DNA from: JAMCRM01 sp035561075
Lineage (GTDB): Bacteria > Acidobacteriota > Terriglobia > Bryobacterales > Bryobacteraceae
Direction of reading: 5' to 3'
Length of the DNA: 64,000 nucleotides
Assembly (NCBI GenBank): GCA_035561075.1
Contig: DATMYF010000151.1
Coordinates: forward strand, 1 to 64,000
Shown here one piece after another: positions 1-8,739 of the stretch (positions are counted from its first letter, which is position 1; every line of letters starts with the position of its first letter). Both the position numbers and the translations under genes were made by a program. The notes below the pieces were generated by a model, which was not told the origin of the DNA, ran no database searches, and was given only the letters and a program-made list of their open reading frames with translations.

Positions 1-320
1 CCCACCGGCCCCACCCGCAGCCACCGATGATTTGCTGAATCCACGAAATAGACTACGCCCAGCAGAATCAGGACCACCCCGATGGCCGCGAAAGCCACCC
101 CTGGGTGCTGCAGCTTCCGGTAGTTGGTGTTCTTGAGCAGCATCATCGCGACGATCCCCACGGCCGCCGCAATCCCCTGCTGGATTACGAAGTGCCAGGG
201 TGATCGGAACTTGAGTTGGGCCATGATCGACGACGCGCTGTAGACGATCAGCAGCCCGAACGACATCATCACTACCACGGTGAGAAACAGGATCCAGTCG
301 GTCTTCAGTCGCTGCGCCAT
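1..320 (-). CDS. ftsW: FtsW/RodA-type lipid II polymerase (N-terminal part, cut by window start)
   Basis: Septal peptidoglycan glycosyltransferase of the SEDS family, an integral membrane protein that works with FtsI. Only about 106 N-terminal residues are present. They begin with a short basic cytoplasmic tail (MAQRLKTDW), followed by hydrophobic segments typical of the first three FtsW helices, including the family-like stretch LLIVYSASS. The ATG at 318-320 lies 3 nt after the murD stop, so it is the next gene of the same dcw operon. The identification rests on the N-terminus plus position (murD-ftsW is the usual order); RodA is less likely in this context. Confidence 0.9.
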   Translation of the reverse strand, partial: MAQRLKTDWILFLTVVVMMSFGLLIVYSASSIMAQLKFRSPWHFVIQQGIAAAVGIVAMMLLKNTNYRKLQHPGVAFAAIGVVLILLGVVYFVDSANHRWLRVGPV

Positions 321-323
321 GGC

Positions 324-1700
324 CTATTCCTTGGGCTCCAGTTTAGCCGTCAAATCTTTGAATACGCGGCCCCGGTGTTCGTAGCTGCGGAACTGGTCGA
401 AGCTGGCGCAAGCCGGCGCCAGCAGGACGGTGTCGCCCGGCACGGCCGAGGCATATCCGTAACGCACGGCTTCCTCAATGGTGCCGCATTCAACCAGCGG
501 GACCGCGCCCGCGAGCTGCCCGGCAATCTTCCCCGCAGCCGCGCCGATCAACAGCACGGCCTTGGCCTTGGCGGCCAGCGGTTCCCGCAGCACTGTGTAA
601 TCGCTGCCCTTGTCCTTGCCGCCGAGGATTACCCATAGCCCGCTCTCGAACGCGGCGAGCGCCTTGAGGGTGGCATCCACATTGGTGGCCTTCGAATCGT
701 TGTAGAAGCCGACGCCGCTCACCGTGCGGACGAATTCGAGCCGATGCTCCACGGCCTTAAAGCTGCGGATCGCACGGGCGATGGCTTCCATCTCCGCGCC
801 GGCCAGCCGTGCCGCCGCTGCCGCGGCCATGGTGTTCTCTACATTGTGGAGCCCCCGGATGGGGATTTCCGCGGCGGGGATCAGCAGTTCCCCGTCGTAC
901 CAGACGTTGCCGTCCTCAAGCCACGCGCCCTTGTCCACACGGCGGGCGCTGCTGAACCACACAGGGGTAGCCGGGGTAGTGGCGGCGTAGGCCACGCACG
1001 TGGGGTCCTCCGCATTCAGCACGGCAAAATCGCCGGGTTGCTGGGTTGCAAACAGCCTGCCCTTGGCGGCGGCATAATTCTCGAAGGTGTGGTGCCGGTC
1101 CAGGTGGTCCGGGGTGACATTCAGGGCCACCGCGATGCGTGCGCGAAAGGTTTCGATGGCCTCAAGCTGGAAGCTCGAAAGCTCCAGCACGTTCCACTGG
1201 TCTTCGCGCGACGCCGCCACCATGCCGGTCACCGGCGTCCCGATATTCCCGCCCACCTGCACCGGAATCCCGCACTCCCGCAGGATGTGGCCGGTCATGG
1301 CCGTAACGGTCGTCTTGCCATTGGCGCCTGTAATCCCGATCACGGGCCCGTGCAGAAAGGGCGCGGCCAGTTCGATCTCCCCGATTACCCGAACTCCCCG
1401 TGCCCGCGCCGCTTCGAGAGGCGCCAGATCGCCCGGGACCCCCGGCGAAAGCACGATCAGCTCCGGCCATTCGAACACCGCCCCGGACTGCCTGGTAAAC
1501 GGAACCGACAGCGTCATCAACGCGGCCGCCGCATCCGGCATCTCTTCAATCGGCTTCAAGTCGGTAGCGCGAACCTCCGCCCCGTGTTGAACAAGAAGCT
1601 CCGCCGACGCGATACCGGATTTCTCAAGCCCCACAACGAGGGAGCGAAGGCCGGTGAGGGGGTGTTGGGTGTTGGGTGATGGGTTTTGGGGGTTAGTCAT
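324..1700 (-). CDS. murD: UDP-N-acetylmuramoyl-L-alanine--D-glutamate ligase
   Basis: Cytoplasmic ATP-dependent ligase that adds D-Glu to UDP-MurNAc-L-Ala. At 458 residues the length is normal for MurD. The ATP-binding motif GITGANGKT is at residues 122-130, with the Mur ligase central and C-terminal domains after it. The ATG start is followed by an odd Asn/Pro/Gln/Thr-rich stretch of about 16 residues (TNPQNPSPNTQHPLTG) before the usual LRSLVVGLEKSG nucleotide-fold strand. That stretch is encoded by one arm of the inverted repeat flanking the upstream four-helix-bundle gene, so the native N-terminus may have been replaced when that cassette arrived. An internal start is possible, but no ATG is seen close by. 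Confidence 0.96.
   Translation of the reverse strand: MTNPQNPSPNTQHPLTGLRSLVVGLEKSGIASAELLVQHGAEVRATDLKPIEEMPDAAAALMTLSVPFTRQSGAVFEWPELIVLSPGVPGDLAPLEAARARGVRVIGEIELAAPFLHGPVIGITGANGKTTVTAMTGHILRECGIPVQVGGNIGTPVTGMVAASREDQWNVLELSSFQLEAIETFRARIAVALNVTPDHLDRHHTFENYAAAKGRLFATQQPGDFAVLNAEDPTCVAYAATTPATPVWFSSARRVDKGAWLEDGNVWYDGELLIPAAEIPIRGLHNVENTMAAAAAARLAGAEMEAIARAIRSFKAVEHRLEFVRTVSGVGFYNDSKATNVDATLKALAAFESGLWVILGGKDKGSDYTVLREPLAAKAKAVLLIGAAAGKIAGQLAGAVPLVECGTIEEAVRYGYASAVPGDTVLLAPACASFDQFRSYEHRGRVFKDLTAKLEPKE
1667..1684. repeat. Left arm of 18-bp inverted repeat around the four-helix-bundle gene
   Basis: The plus strand reads GGGTGTTGGGTGATGGGT. This is the exact reverse complement of 2117-2134. 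Similarity extends imperfectly on both sides (about 1661-1695 against 2106-2140). The arm lies inside the first codons of murD. Confidence 0.9.
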
Positions 1701-1704
1701 GTGC

Positions 1705-2094
1705 TCACCGGGCCGCCGCGGCCGCTGCCGTTCGGCTCTTCTCGTTCATCGCCTGGCGGAGTGCTCGCAATTGCCTGCCTATCGAACTAATCTGAGCCGC
1801 CGCGGCGGCCAAGTCCTCTGCTGAGGCATATTTCAGCCGCCCCGCGATCTCAGCGTGCGTCTCCAATTCCGCGACCGACCCCTGTGCCACAGAAAGGAAA
1901 TTCAGATACTCCCGGATATGAGCCCGGCAATTCCCTTCGGCAATGTTCGCAGGCACGGACACCGCCGCCCGCCGCATCTGGCTGACAAGCCCGTACGTTT
2001 CCTCTTTCGGAAACCCCCGTGTAACCCGATAGATCATCTCGACCATATCCATGGCCTGTTGCCATACGCGCAACTCGCGAAACCCGCCGTTCAC
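1705..2094 (-). CDS. Four-helix-bundle protein (S23/IVP family)
   Basis: This 129-residue protein matches the four-helix-bundle family related to the protein encoded in 23S rRNA intervening sequences. The family signature is visible as FRELRVWQQAMDMVEMIYRVT, then FPKEETYGLVSQMRRAAVSVPANIAEG, then REYLNFLSVAQGS.AELET. The biochemical role of the family is not established. It starts with GTG at 2092-2094 behind a GAGGTGA ribosome site, and its end is 4 nt from the murD ATG. It is not a dcw gene: it sits between mraY and murD and is enclosed by an 18-bp perfect inverted repeat, which suggests it arrived as a small cassette. The C-terminus ends in a low-complexity alanine run. Confidence 0.9.
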   Translation of the reverse strand: MNGGFRELRVWQQAMDMVEMIYRVTRGFPKEETYGLVSQMRRAAVSVPANIAEGNCRAHIREYLNFLSVAQGSVAELETHAEIAGRLKYASAEDLAAAAAQISSIGRQLRALRQAMNEKSRTAAAAAAR

Positions 2095-2116
2095 CTCGTC
2101 ACCTCACAACCCCAAC

Positions 2117-2134
2117 ACCCATCACCCAACACCC
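2117..2134. repeat. Right arm of 18-bp inverted repeat around the four-helix-bundle gene
   Basis: The plus strand reads ACCCATCACCCAACACCC, the exact reverse complement of 1667-1684. The arm lies in the 45-nt gap between the four-helix-bundle start and the mraY stop. Here the unit CAACACCCATCACC is itself tandemly doubled (2113-2140). Confidence 0.9.
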
Positions 2135-2139
2135 ATCAC

Positions 2140-3273
2140 CTACCGAAGCTTCAATGTCGTTAGCGCAAACAACGCAAGCACCAGCCCGGAAATCCAGAAC
2201 CTCACAATAATCTTCGATTCGGTCCAGCCCAGCGCCTCGAAATGATGGTGCAGGGGCGCCATTTTGAAGATTCGCTTCCCGGTCAGCTTGAAGCTGCCTA
2301 CCTGGAGAATCACCGAAATGGCTTCCAGGACGAAGATGCCGCCAATGAAAATCAGCAGGATTTCCTGCTTGATCAGGACTGCCACCGCGGCCATCCCGCC
2401 GCCCAGACCGAGCGAGCCGACGTCACCCATGAAGATCTCCGCCGGGTGGGCGTTGTACCAGAGGAAGCCCAGGCTGGCTCCCGTCATGGCGCCGCAGAAA
2501 ATCGTCAGTTCGGAAGTGTTGGGATTGCGTGCGATCTGCAGGTAATCGGCAAGTTGTGCGTGGCCGCCGGCGTAACTCAGCACCGTCAGGGCGCCGGAGG
2601 CGATCACCATCAGCCCGATCGCCAGTCCGTCCAGTCCGTCCGTCAGGTTCACCGCGTTCGAAGCCCCCACCAGCACGAAAGCCACGAAAAAGAAGAACGG
2701 CGCCGCCCCCAGCGCCCAGGTCCAGGGATTGTCGAGCAGTTCGGGAATCAGCAGGGTAGGCTGGAACTGTTTGAAGAACGGCACGTTCATCATGGTCGAG
2801 TAGCCGCCATAGGCGCGCATCAGCATCAGCAGCCCGGCGAAGATCAGCGCCACCGCGATCTGGTAGGCCATCTTTCGCCGTCCGGTCAGACCCAGATTAC
2901 GCTTACCCGCCACTTTGGCGTAGTCGTCCATGAAGCCGATGATGGCGTATCCGACCAGCGCCATCACCGCGATCCAGATGTAAGGATTCTTCAGGTCCGC
3001 CCAGAGCAGCGTGGGCACCACAATCGAGATCACGATGAGCACCCCGCCCATCGTAGGGGTTCCGGCCTTGCTCTGGTGCGACTTGGGGCCTTCCTCCCGG
3101 ATGTGCTGCCCGATCTGGAACTGCCGCAGCCGGGCGATCAGCCACGGCCCCAGCACCACGCACAGAAATAACGCCGTCAGGCTTGCGAACGCCGTACGGA
3201 AGGTCGTGTACCGGAACACCCGGAAGCCGCTGACGTACGGGAAAAACTGCTCGTAAAGCAGGTAGTAAAGCAT
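2140..3273 (-). CDS. mraY: Phospho-N-acetylmuramoyl-pentapeptide-transferase
   Basis: Polytopic membrane enzyme that transfers phospho-MurNAc-pentapeptide to undecaprenyl phosphate, making lipid I. At 377 residues it is somewhat longer than the E. coli enzyme (360). Family motifs are present: KAGTPTMGG near residue 70, FMDDYAK near 115, NAVNLTDGLDGLA near 205 and the C-terminal MAPLHHHFE with its metal-proximal histidines. The murF stop is directly upstream (one base apart), so the two genes are cotranscribed. Downstream the order is broken by the four-helix-bundle cassette. Confidence 0.97.
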   Translation of the reverse strand: MLYYLLYEQFFPYVSGFRVFRYTTFRTAFASLTALFLCVVLGPWLIARLRQFQIGQHIREEGPKSHQSKAGTPTMGGVLIVISIVVPTLLWADLKNPYIWIAVMALVGYAIIGFMDDYAKVAGKRNLGLTGRRKMAYQIAVALIFAGLLMLMRAYGGYSTMMNVPFFKQFQPTLLIPELLDNPWTWALGAAPFFFFVAFVLVGASNAVNLTDGLDGLAIGLMVIASGALTVLSYAGGHAQLADYLQIARNPNTSELTIFCGAMTGASLGFLWYNAHPAEIFMGDVGSLGLGGGMAAVAVLIKQEILLIFIGGIFVLEAISVILQVGSFKLTGKRIFKMAPLHHHFEALGWTESKIIVRFWISGLVLALFALTTLKLR

Positions 3274-3274
3274 T

Positions 3275-4624
3275 TCAAATCAAAAATCTTTCCAGCGCGC
3301 GCTCCATCGCTACTCCGCGCGATCCCTTGAACAGGACCGCGTCACCCGCCCGAGCGTGCTCACGAGCGAATTCCCCGGCCGTTTCCGGAGTTTCGAAGAA
3401 CCGGGCCGCCGGCTCCGTCATGCCCGCCTGCCGGGCCTCCTCCACAATCCACCGGGCGGCGCCCCGGACCCCCACCAGCAAGTCGATCCCGCGCGCCGCC
3501 GCGTACCGGCCCACTTCGCGATGCAGGGCTTCGGCCGCACGCCCCAGTTCCAGCATTTCGCCCAGCACGGCCACGCGCCGCGCCGCGGGGGTCGCGGCCA
3601 GCACGTCGATCATCGCCCGCATGGCTTCCGGGTTGGCGTTGTAGCAATCGTTCCACACCGTTACGCCGTCATGCTCCAGGCGCTCGGAACGCATCTTTCC
3701 GGCCGGGAGGGTGCGAACCGCATCACCCAGCCGCGCCGCCGGAATTCCAAGGACCCGCGCCACCGCCAGCGCCGCCAGCGCGTTCAGCACGCCGTGGCGC
3801 CCGGCTAGCGGGCTCTCAAATGCCACCCCGTCGACGCGAAAGCGCGACCCGGCACAGCCCAGGTCCACGTCCACCGCGCGCACGTCCGCGCCCTCGCCCA
3901 ACCCGAAGGTGACCACGGGCCCGGGGTGCGTCTCGCGGAACGCGGCCACCAGCGGATCGTCGGCATTGAGCACCGCGGTGCCTCCCGCGGGCAGCGCTTC
4001 AATCAGTTCGCGTTTCGCCGCCGCCACACCCTCAATGCCGCTAAAACACTCCACGTGCGCGTACCCGACGTTGGTCACCACCCCGATCTGCGGCGCCGCG
4101 ATGCCCGCCAGCCTACGGATTTCCCCCGCGTGGTTCATCCCCATTTCGAGCACCGCCACACGGCACTCGTCCGGCAGCCGCAGGATCGAGAGCGGCACCC
4201 CCACGTGGTTGTTGAAGTTCCCGACGGTCTTGCCCACCCGCAGCTCCGCCGAGAGCAGGTGCGCGATGGCGTCCTTAGTGGTGGTCTTCCCGGCGCTGCC
4301 GGTCACCCCTACTACGGTGCCGCCCCAGTTGAGCCGGGCGTGCGCGGCCAGGCGCTGCAGCGCCACCAGGGTATCTTCGACAACCAGTTCCCGCGGTGCC
4401 CCCGTCTCGCTTTCCACCACCACCGCGGCCGCGCCTTTTTCCGTGGCGGCCTGAACCCAGGCGTGGCCGTCATGGTTGTCTCCGCGCAGGGCGAAGAAGA
4501 CGTCCCCGCGGTTCAGGGTGCGGGTGTCCACGCTCCACCCGCCGGATGTCGTTCCTTCGGGGATGCCGCCCGGGCCGGGCCGCGCATCCATCGCGCGCGC
4601 CGCAGCCGCCAGTTCCAGCTTCAT
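3275..4624 (-). CDS. murF: UDP-N-acetylmuramoyl-tripeptide--D-alanyl-D-alanine ligase
   Basis: Final cytoplasmic Mur ligase, adding D-Ala-D-Ala to the UDP-MurNAc tripeptide. It has 449 residues, with an N-terminal substrate domain (SVDTRTLNRGDVFFALRG), an ATP motif VTGSAGKTTTK near residue 110, and the NDCYNANPEAM motif typical of MurF in the C-terminal half. Its ATG overlaps the murE stop (ATGA, 4621-4624), indicating translational coupling. Confidence 0.97.
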   Translation of the reverse strand: MKLELAAAARAMDARPGPGGIPEGTTSGGWSVDTRTLNRGDVFFALRGDNHDGHAWVQAATEKGAAAVVVESETGAPRELVVEDTLVALQRLAAHARLNWGGTVVGVTGSAGKTTTKDAIAHLLSAELRVGKTVGNFNNHVGVPLSILRLPDECRVAVLEMGMNHAGEIRRLAGIAAPQIGVVTNVGYAHVECFSGIEGVAAAKRELIEALPAGGTAVLNADDPLVAAFRETHPGPVVTFGLGEGADVRAVDVDLGCAGSRFRVDGVAFESPLAGRHGVLNALAALAVARVLGIPAARLGDAVRTLPAGKMRSERLEHDGVTVWNDCYNANPEAMRAMIDVLAATPAARRVAVLGEMLELGRAAEALHREVGRYAAARGIDLLVGVRGAARWIVEEARQAGMTEPAARFFETPETAGEFAREHARAGDAVLFKGSRGVAMERALERFLI

Positions 4625-6108
4625 GCCTGCTCCCGCCCGTAGCCGAAACTCTTCAGCACATCCCGCGCCACCTCGCGGTCGTCGAAGTGAATGGTCTTGT
4701 CCTTCAGGATCTGGTAAGGTTCGTGACCCTTCCCGGCCAGGAGCACGAGATCGCCGGGACGAGCTTCCCGAAGGGCTCGGGCGATGGCTGTGGCCCGGTC
4801 CGGTTCCACCACGTGCGGGGTATCGGTGCGGCGTAGCCCCACCAGCGCGTCGTTGATGATATCCAGCGGGTCTTCCGAGCGCGGGTTGTCGCTGGTGAGC
4901 ACCACGAAATCGCTCAAATCCCCGGCGGCCTTGCCCATTAGGGGGCGCTTCGAGCGGTCGCGATCCCCACCGCAGCCGAATACCGTGATCACCCGCTTGG
5001 GCGACAATCCGCGCGCCACCTTGACGGTGTTCCGCAGGGCGTCATCGGTGTGGGCGTAATCCACCGCCACCACGAACGGCTGCCCCAGGTCCACACGTTC
5101 GAAGCGGCCCGGAACGGCGGTGCACAGGGCGATTCCCCGGGTAATCACTTCGGGATCGAAGCCGTAGCTCAGCCCCGCCGCGCATGCCGCCAGGATATTG
5201 TAGACGTTGATCTTCCCGATCAGCGGCGAGGTCACCGGGAAGCGCACCTTCCGGTATTGCACATCGAAGCGCAGCCCCTGGAAGTCCGACGAGATCTGTT
5301 TGGCCCGCACCGTGGCATCCTGCCCCAAGCCGTACCACAGCACTTCGCTACCCTCCTGCAGCGGGATCTGGCGTGCCGATTCATCGTCCCGGTTCAGCAC
5401 CATGAAAGGCGGTGGCGGTGCACCCGCACCCGTGAAGAGAAGCTGTTTGGCCGCGAAATACTCGTCCATCGTGCGATGAAAATCCAGATGATCCCGGGTC
5501 AGGTTTGTGAAGATCGCGGTGTGGAACTGGAGGCCAAACACCCGGCCCAACGCAAGGGCGTGGGAAGAAACTTCCATTGTCGCATGAGAGCCGCCTGAGC
5601 GCTCCAATTCGTGGAACATGCGCATCAAATCGAGCGACTCCGGGGTGGTGTTGACGGCGGGCAGGACGCGCCCAGCCAGGTGGTACTCGATGGTCCCGAT
5701 CATCGCCGTGATCTTGCCCGCGGCGCGCATAACAGAGTCCGCGAGATACGCCGTGGTGGTCTTGCCGTTGGTACCCGTGATCCCGGTGATGCGGATCCGT
5801 TCGTCGGGGCGCCCGTAGAAGTTCCGTGCCGCCAGCGCCAGCGTTTGCCGGCCGTGCTCCACCCGGATCCAGCGGCCCTCCAGCTCCGGCGGGGCGGGAA
5901 ATTCGCTCACTACGGCGATGGCACCGCGCTCGAGCGCACCCGCCGCAAACTTGCGGCCGTCGGCGCGGGCTCCTGGGAAGGCAAAAAACAACCAGTCTTT
6001 AGCGATGCGTCGCGAATCGTAATCGAGGCCCGCCACCGGGGCCCCGGCTAGTTCCGCTGGAACGGGGGTGAGCAGCCTCGTCCCTACAAGTATTTCGCCC
6101 AGCGTCAT
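4621..6108 (-). CDS. murE: UDP-N-acetylmuramoyl-L-alanyl-D-glutamate--2,6-diaminopimelate ligase
   Basis: Mur ligase adding the third residue of the stem peptide. The 495-residue protein starts at the ATG at 6106-6108 (MTLGEILVGT), which overlaps the ftsI stop as ATGA. The frame stays open far upstream, but that part is antisense-like read-through of ftsI and is not part of the gene. The ATP motif GTNGKTT is at residues 112-118. The motif DNPRSEDP near residue 410 is the one associated with meso-diaminopimelate rather than lysine selectivity, so the wall is inferred to be of the DAP type. Confidence 0.97.
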   Translation of the reverse strand: MTLGEILVGTRLLTPVPAELAGAPVAGLDYDSRRIAKDWLFFAFPGARADGRKFAAGALERGAIAVVSEFPAPPELEGRWIRVEHGRQTLALAARNFYGRPDERIRITGITGTNGKTTTAYLADSVMRAAGKITAMIGTIEYHLAGRVLPAVNTTPESLDLMRMFHELERSGGSHATMEVSSHALALGRVFGLQFHTAIFTNLTRDHLDFHRTMDEYFAAKQLLFTGAGAPPPPFMVLNRDDESARQIPLQEGSEVLWYGLGQDATVRAKQISSDFQGLRFDVQYRKVRFPVTSPLIGKINVYNILAACAAGLSYGFDPEVITRGIALCTAVPGRFERVDLGQPFVVAVDYAHTDDALRNTVKVARGLSPKRVITVFGCGGDRDRSKRPLMGKAAGDLSDFVVLTSDNPRSEDPLDIINDALVGLRRTDTPHVVEPDRATAIARALREARPGDLVLLAGKGHEPYQILKDKTIHFDDREVARDVLKSFGYGREQA

Positions 6109-8135
6109 CTGGCAAACCGCACCCGAACACGTTCTCCGGACTGCAACACCGCCCCCGGCGGAGGCTGCTGCACGCGAGCCAAGCCGCTGCCATCCACCAG
6201 CACGGGAAGGCCCATTTGCGAGGCTTCGGCCAGCACGGCACGCATCGTCATCCCCTGGAAATTCGGCACTTTGGGGCCGGTCTGGACGGCGGCCGTTACC
6301 ACCTCCGCCCCGTTCCCCGTCCCCTGCGGCGTCTCCTCCAGCACGGGCGCCTCTCCCAGGCCGGCCACCGGCAGGTCGTTGGCCTCTTCCGGCTGGGCTT
6401 TCTGGTCTTTGCGCTCGTTTTCCGGCAACTCCTCGGGAAGGTCCTTGGGGATGTCCAGCACCCGCAAGGCCTCCTCCGCCACGAGCTTGAATACGGGTGC
6501 GGCCGACACGCCGCCGAACCCGCGCGTACCTCGGGTGCCGTTCACCGTCACGGCGATCACGATGGCCGGATTGGTGACCGGCGCAAAACCGATGAAGCTG
6601 CCGTTGTAAGTGGCGGTATAGCGTTTGGTCGCGAAGTCGAAAATCTGCGCCGAGCCGGTTTTTCCGCCGCTGGTATAACCGTTCAGCCGCGCGCGGCGCC
6701 CGGTTCCGGCGGGGTTCACCACCACGCCCTCCATCATCTGCCGCATGGCTATGGCCGTCTCGGGCCTGATAACCCGCTCCGGAGGATCGGGCGGCACCGG
6801 TACGCCGTCTCTTTTCAGCAGGATTCTCGGTTTCACCAACAGCCCGCCGTTGGCCATCACCGCGCAGGCCCGCGCCAGTTGCAAGGCCGTGGTCCCCACT
6901 TCGTGCCCCATCGACACCGAGCCGAGCGACGTCTTGCCCCACACCGAAAGCCTGCGGACCATTCCCGGCGATTCGGCCGGAAGCGGGATGCCCGTGCGTC
7001 GGCCGAAGCCGAACTTCCGCAGGTACTCGTACATCCGCTCCTGCCCCACCCGCATCCCAATCTGGATCGCTCCCACGTTGCTCGATTTCGCCAGCACCAG
7101 GGACATCGGGATGGTGCCGTAGCCGTGGTTGGAAGCCTCGTGCACCGTGCGGCCGAACAGCGTGATGGCTCCGCGGCCGCAATTGATCAAACTTTCCGGC
7201 CGCAGGTCCGTGGTTTCAAGCGCCGCCGCCAACGTGATCACCTTAAACACCGACCCTGGTTCGAACGGTACCGAGACGGAGTTGTTGAAGCGCGCCTGCA
7301 CCGGCTCGCCCGGCGCCGGTGGCTTGTTCGGGTCGTATGTCGGGTAGCTCGCCATCGCCAGGATTTCCCCGGTGTTGGGGTTCATAGCCACCAGGCTGCC
7401 GGTTTTCGCGCTATGTTCCTGGACCGCGCGCGCCAGTTCTTTTTCCGCCACGAACTGAACCCGGGAATCGATGCTCAGGGTAATGGCCGAGCCAACGTGC
7501 GGCTCTGTGGCCAGGCGCGAATCAATGCCCCGGCGTTTTACGTCCGTCAGCATGTGGGCCGTGCCGGCATGGCCCGCCAATTCATCGTCCAGGGCCGCCT
7601 CCAGGCCGTTGTTTCCGTGTTCTTCGTGGTCGACCGACCCAATCACGTTAGCCGCCAGCGTGCCATTGGGGTAGTGGCGCTGGCTCTCCTGGTTGAACTG
7701 GATCCACTCCAGCCGCAGGCTGCGCAGGCTCTCGGCCTGCTCTGGGGGGATCCTGCGTTTAACCGAGAGGAAGCCGCGGCCCGTGTCGCGCGCGTTGCGC
7801 AGTCGCCCGTAGAGCGCGATCCGGTCGATCTCCAGGATGCGGGAAAGGATGTCCGCAGCCACGTCGAGGTCCGGCAGGTGCTGCGGGTTTACCGAGATGG
7901 AGGCCATCGGGACGCTCATGGCCAGCGGTTGGCCGTTGCGGTCGAAAATGGAGCCGCGCGGAGCTGGGATCTCCACAACGCGCTGCTGCTGGTTACGCGC
8001 CAGCCGAAGATAGGCCTCGTGCCGGATTACCTGGAGATGGATGAGGTTGCCAAAAATAGCGAAGGCCCACAGCAGGATGATGCCGGCGAGCCAGGCGAGC
8101 CGGCGGTTGGCGTGCGAGCGCTCATGCGGGTCCAT
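6105..8135 (-). CDS. ftsI: Peptidoglycan D,D-transpeptidase FtsI (PBP3-type, with PASTA domain)
   Basis: Septal class B penicillin-binding protein of 676 residues. There is one membrane anchor (about residues 13-34), then the PBP dimerisation domain with APRGSIFDRNG near 58. The transpeptidase domain has the catalytic SVFK at 295-298 (Ser295), SSN at 351-353 and KTG at 492-494. A C-terminal PASTA domain (about 615-676, VPNFQGMTMRAVLAEA) makes it resemble the SpoVD/PBP2x layout rather than E. coli FtsI, which lacks PASTA. It ends in an ATGA overlap with murE. A 91-nt gap (8136-8226) separates it from ftsL; this gap holds only the ribosome site and a small AGTGC/GCACT hairpin. Confidence 0.96.
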   Translation of the reverse strand: MDPHERSHANRRLAWLAGIILLWAFAIFGNLIHLQVIRHEAYLRLARNQQQRVVEIPAPRGSIFDRNGQPLAMSVPMASISVNPQHLPDLDVAADILSRILEIDRIALYGRLRNARDTGRGFLSVKRRIPPEQAESLRSLRLEWIQFNQESQRHYPNGTLAANVIGSVDHEEHGNNGLEAALDDELAGHAGTAHMLTDVKRRGIDSRLATEPHVGSAITLSIDSRVQFVAEKELARAVQEHSAKTGSLVAMNPNTGEILAMASYPTYDPNKPPAPGEPVQARFNNSVSVPFEPGSVFKVITLAAALETTDLRPESLINCGRGAITLFGRTVHEASNHGYGTIPMSLVLAKSSNVGAIQIGMRVGQERMYEYLRKFGFGRRTGIPLPAESPGMVRRLSVWGKTSLGSVSMGHEVGTTALQLARACAVMANGGLLVKPRILLKRDGVPVPPDPPERVIRPETAIAMRQMMEGVVVNPAGTGRRARLNGYTSGGKTGSAQIFDFATKRYTATYNGSFIGFAPVTNPAIVIAVTVNGTRGTRGFGGVSAAPVFKLVAEEALRVLDIPKDLPEELPENERKDQKAQPEEANDLPVAGLGEAPVLEETPQGTGNGAEVVTAAVQTGPKVPNFQGMTMRAVLAEASQMGLPVLVDGSGLARVQQPPPGAVLQSGERVRVRFAR

Positions 8136-8226
8136 GGCGCCCCCAGGGAGTGGCGCTCCTACGATCGCGCTCCAGTGCCTCGCATAGCACTACGAGCGTG
8201 AGGGAGCAACTGCGCATCTTGCACCG

Positions 8227-8709
8227 CTACTTCACGTTCAGGGCGAGTGAGCCGTCGCCCCTGGGATTGAGATGGATTACCTGGCCGGGTGCAGGAGTCA
8301 CGAACCGCTGCCCCTCCGCCAGTTGCTGGAGCCGTGCCGGACTGAGCAGGCGCGCCTCCTCGAGTTCGAGTACGCGGCGCTCGTCGATCAGGCGCTGCTC
8401 CTCGGCACGCAGCTCCTGAATCCTGTAGCCCGCCATGGTGCCCGCCACTGCGGGCATCAGGATCGTAGTCAGCAGGACTACCACCGCGCATGCTGCCCCG
8501 ATGGTGGTCCAGCAGTCTTTGCGCGCCCGCGGGTCCGCCTCCCGGACCAGCCGCGTATTATCGATCTTTTTGCAGAAGAAATAAACGTCGCTGTTGGGGA
8601 TTGCGCGCAGGCGGTACGGGTCCTGTTCGACCCGCAAGGCCGGGCGCCTCTCTTTTTGCGGTGCCGCCTGGGCTTCGAAGCGTCTCAAGAATGTCGCCAG
8701 CGTCGCCAT
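8227..8709 (-). CDS. ftsL: FtsL-like cell division protein
   Basis: Bitopic membrane protein of 160 residues. A cytoplasmic N-terminal segment of about 70 residues is followed by one hydrophobic helix (AACAVVVLLTTILMPAVAG, about 73-91) and then a Glu/Arg/Leu-rich heptad region (YRIQELRAEEQRLIDERRVLELEEARLLS) that should form a coiled coil. A short tail (GQRFVTPAPGQVIHL) matches the end of FtsL/DivIC proteins. Sequence conservation in this family is low, so the call relies on topology plus position between rsmH and ftsI, where FtsL is expected. It would join FtsI-FtsW in the divisome. Confidence 0.82.
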   Translation of the reverse strand: MATLATFLRRFEAQAAPQKERRPALRVEQDPYRLRAIPNSDVYFFCKKIDNTRLVREADPRARKDCWTTIGAACAVVVLLTTILMPAVAGTMAGYRIQELRAEEQRLIDERRVLELEEARLLSPARLQQLAEGQRFVTPAPGQVIHLNPRGDGSLALNVK

Positions 8710-8739
8710 TTGTTCCTCGCTACCTCACTCGTCCGTTCA

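Noticed and set aside
6109..7182. Upstream extension of murE to 853 codons
   Set aside because: Read-through of ftsI in another frame; the ATGA overlap at 6105-6108 sets the murE start.
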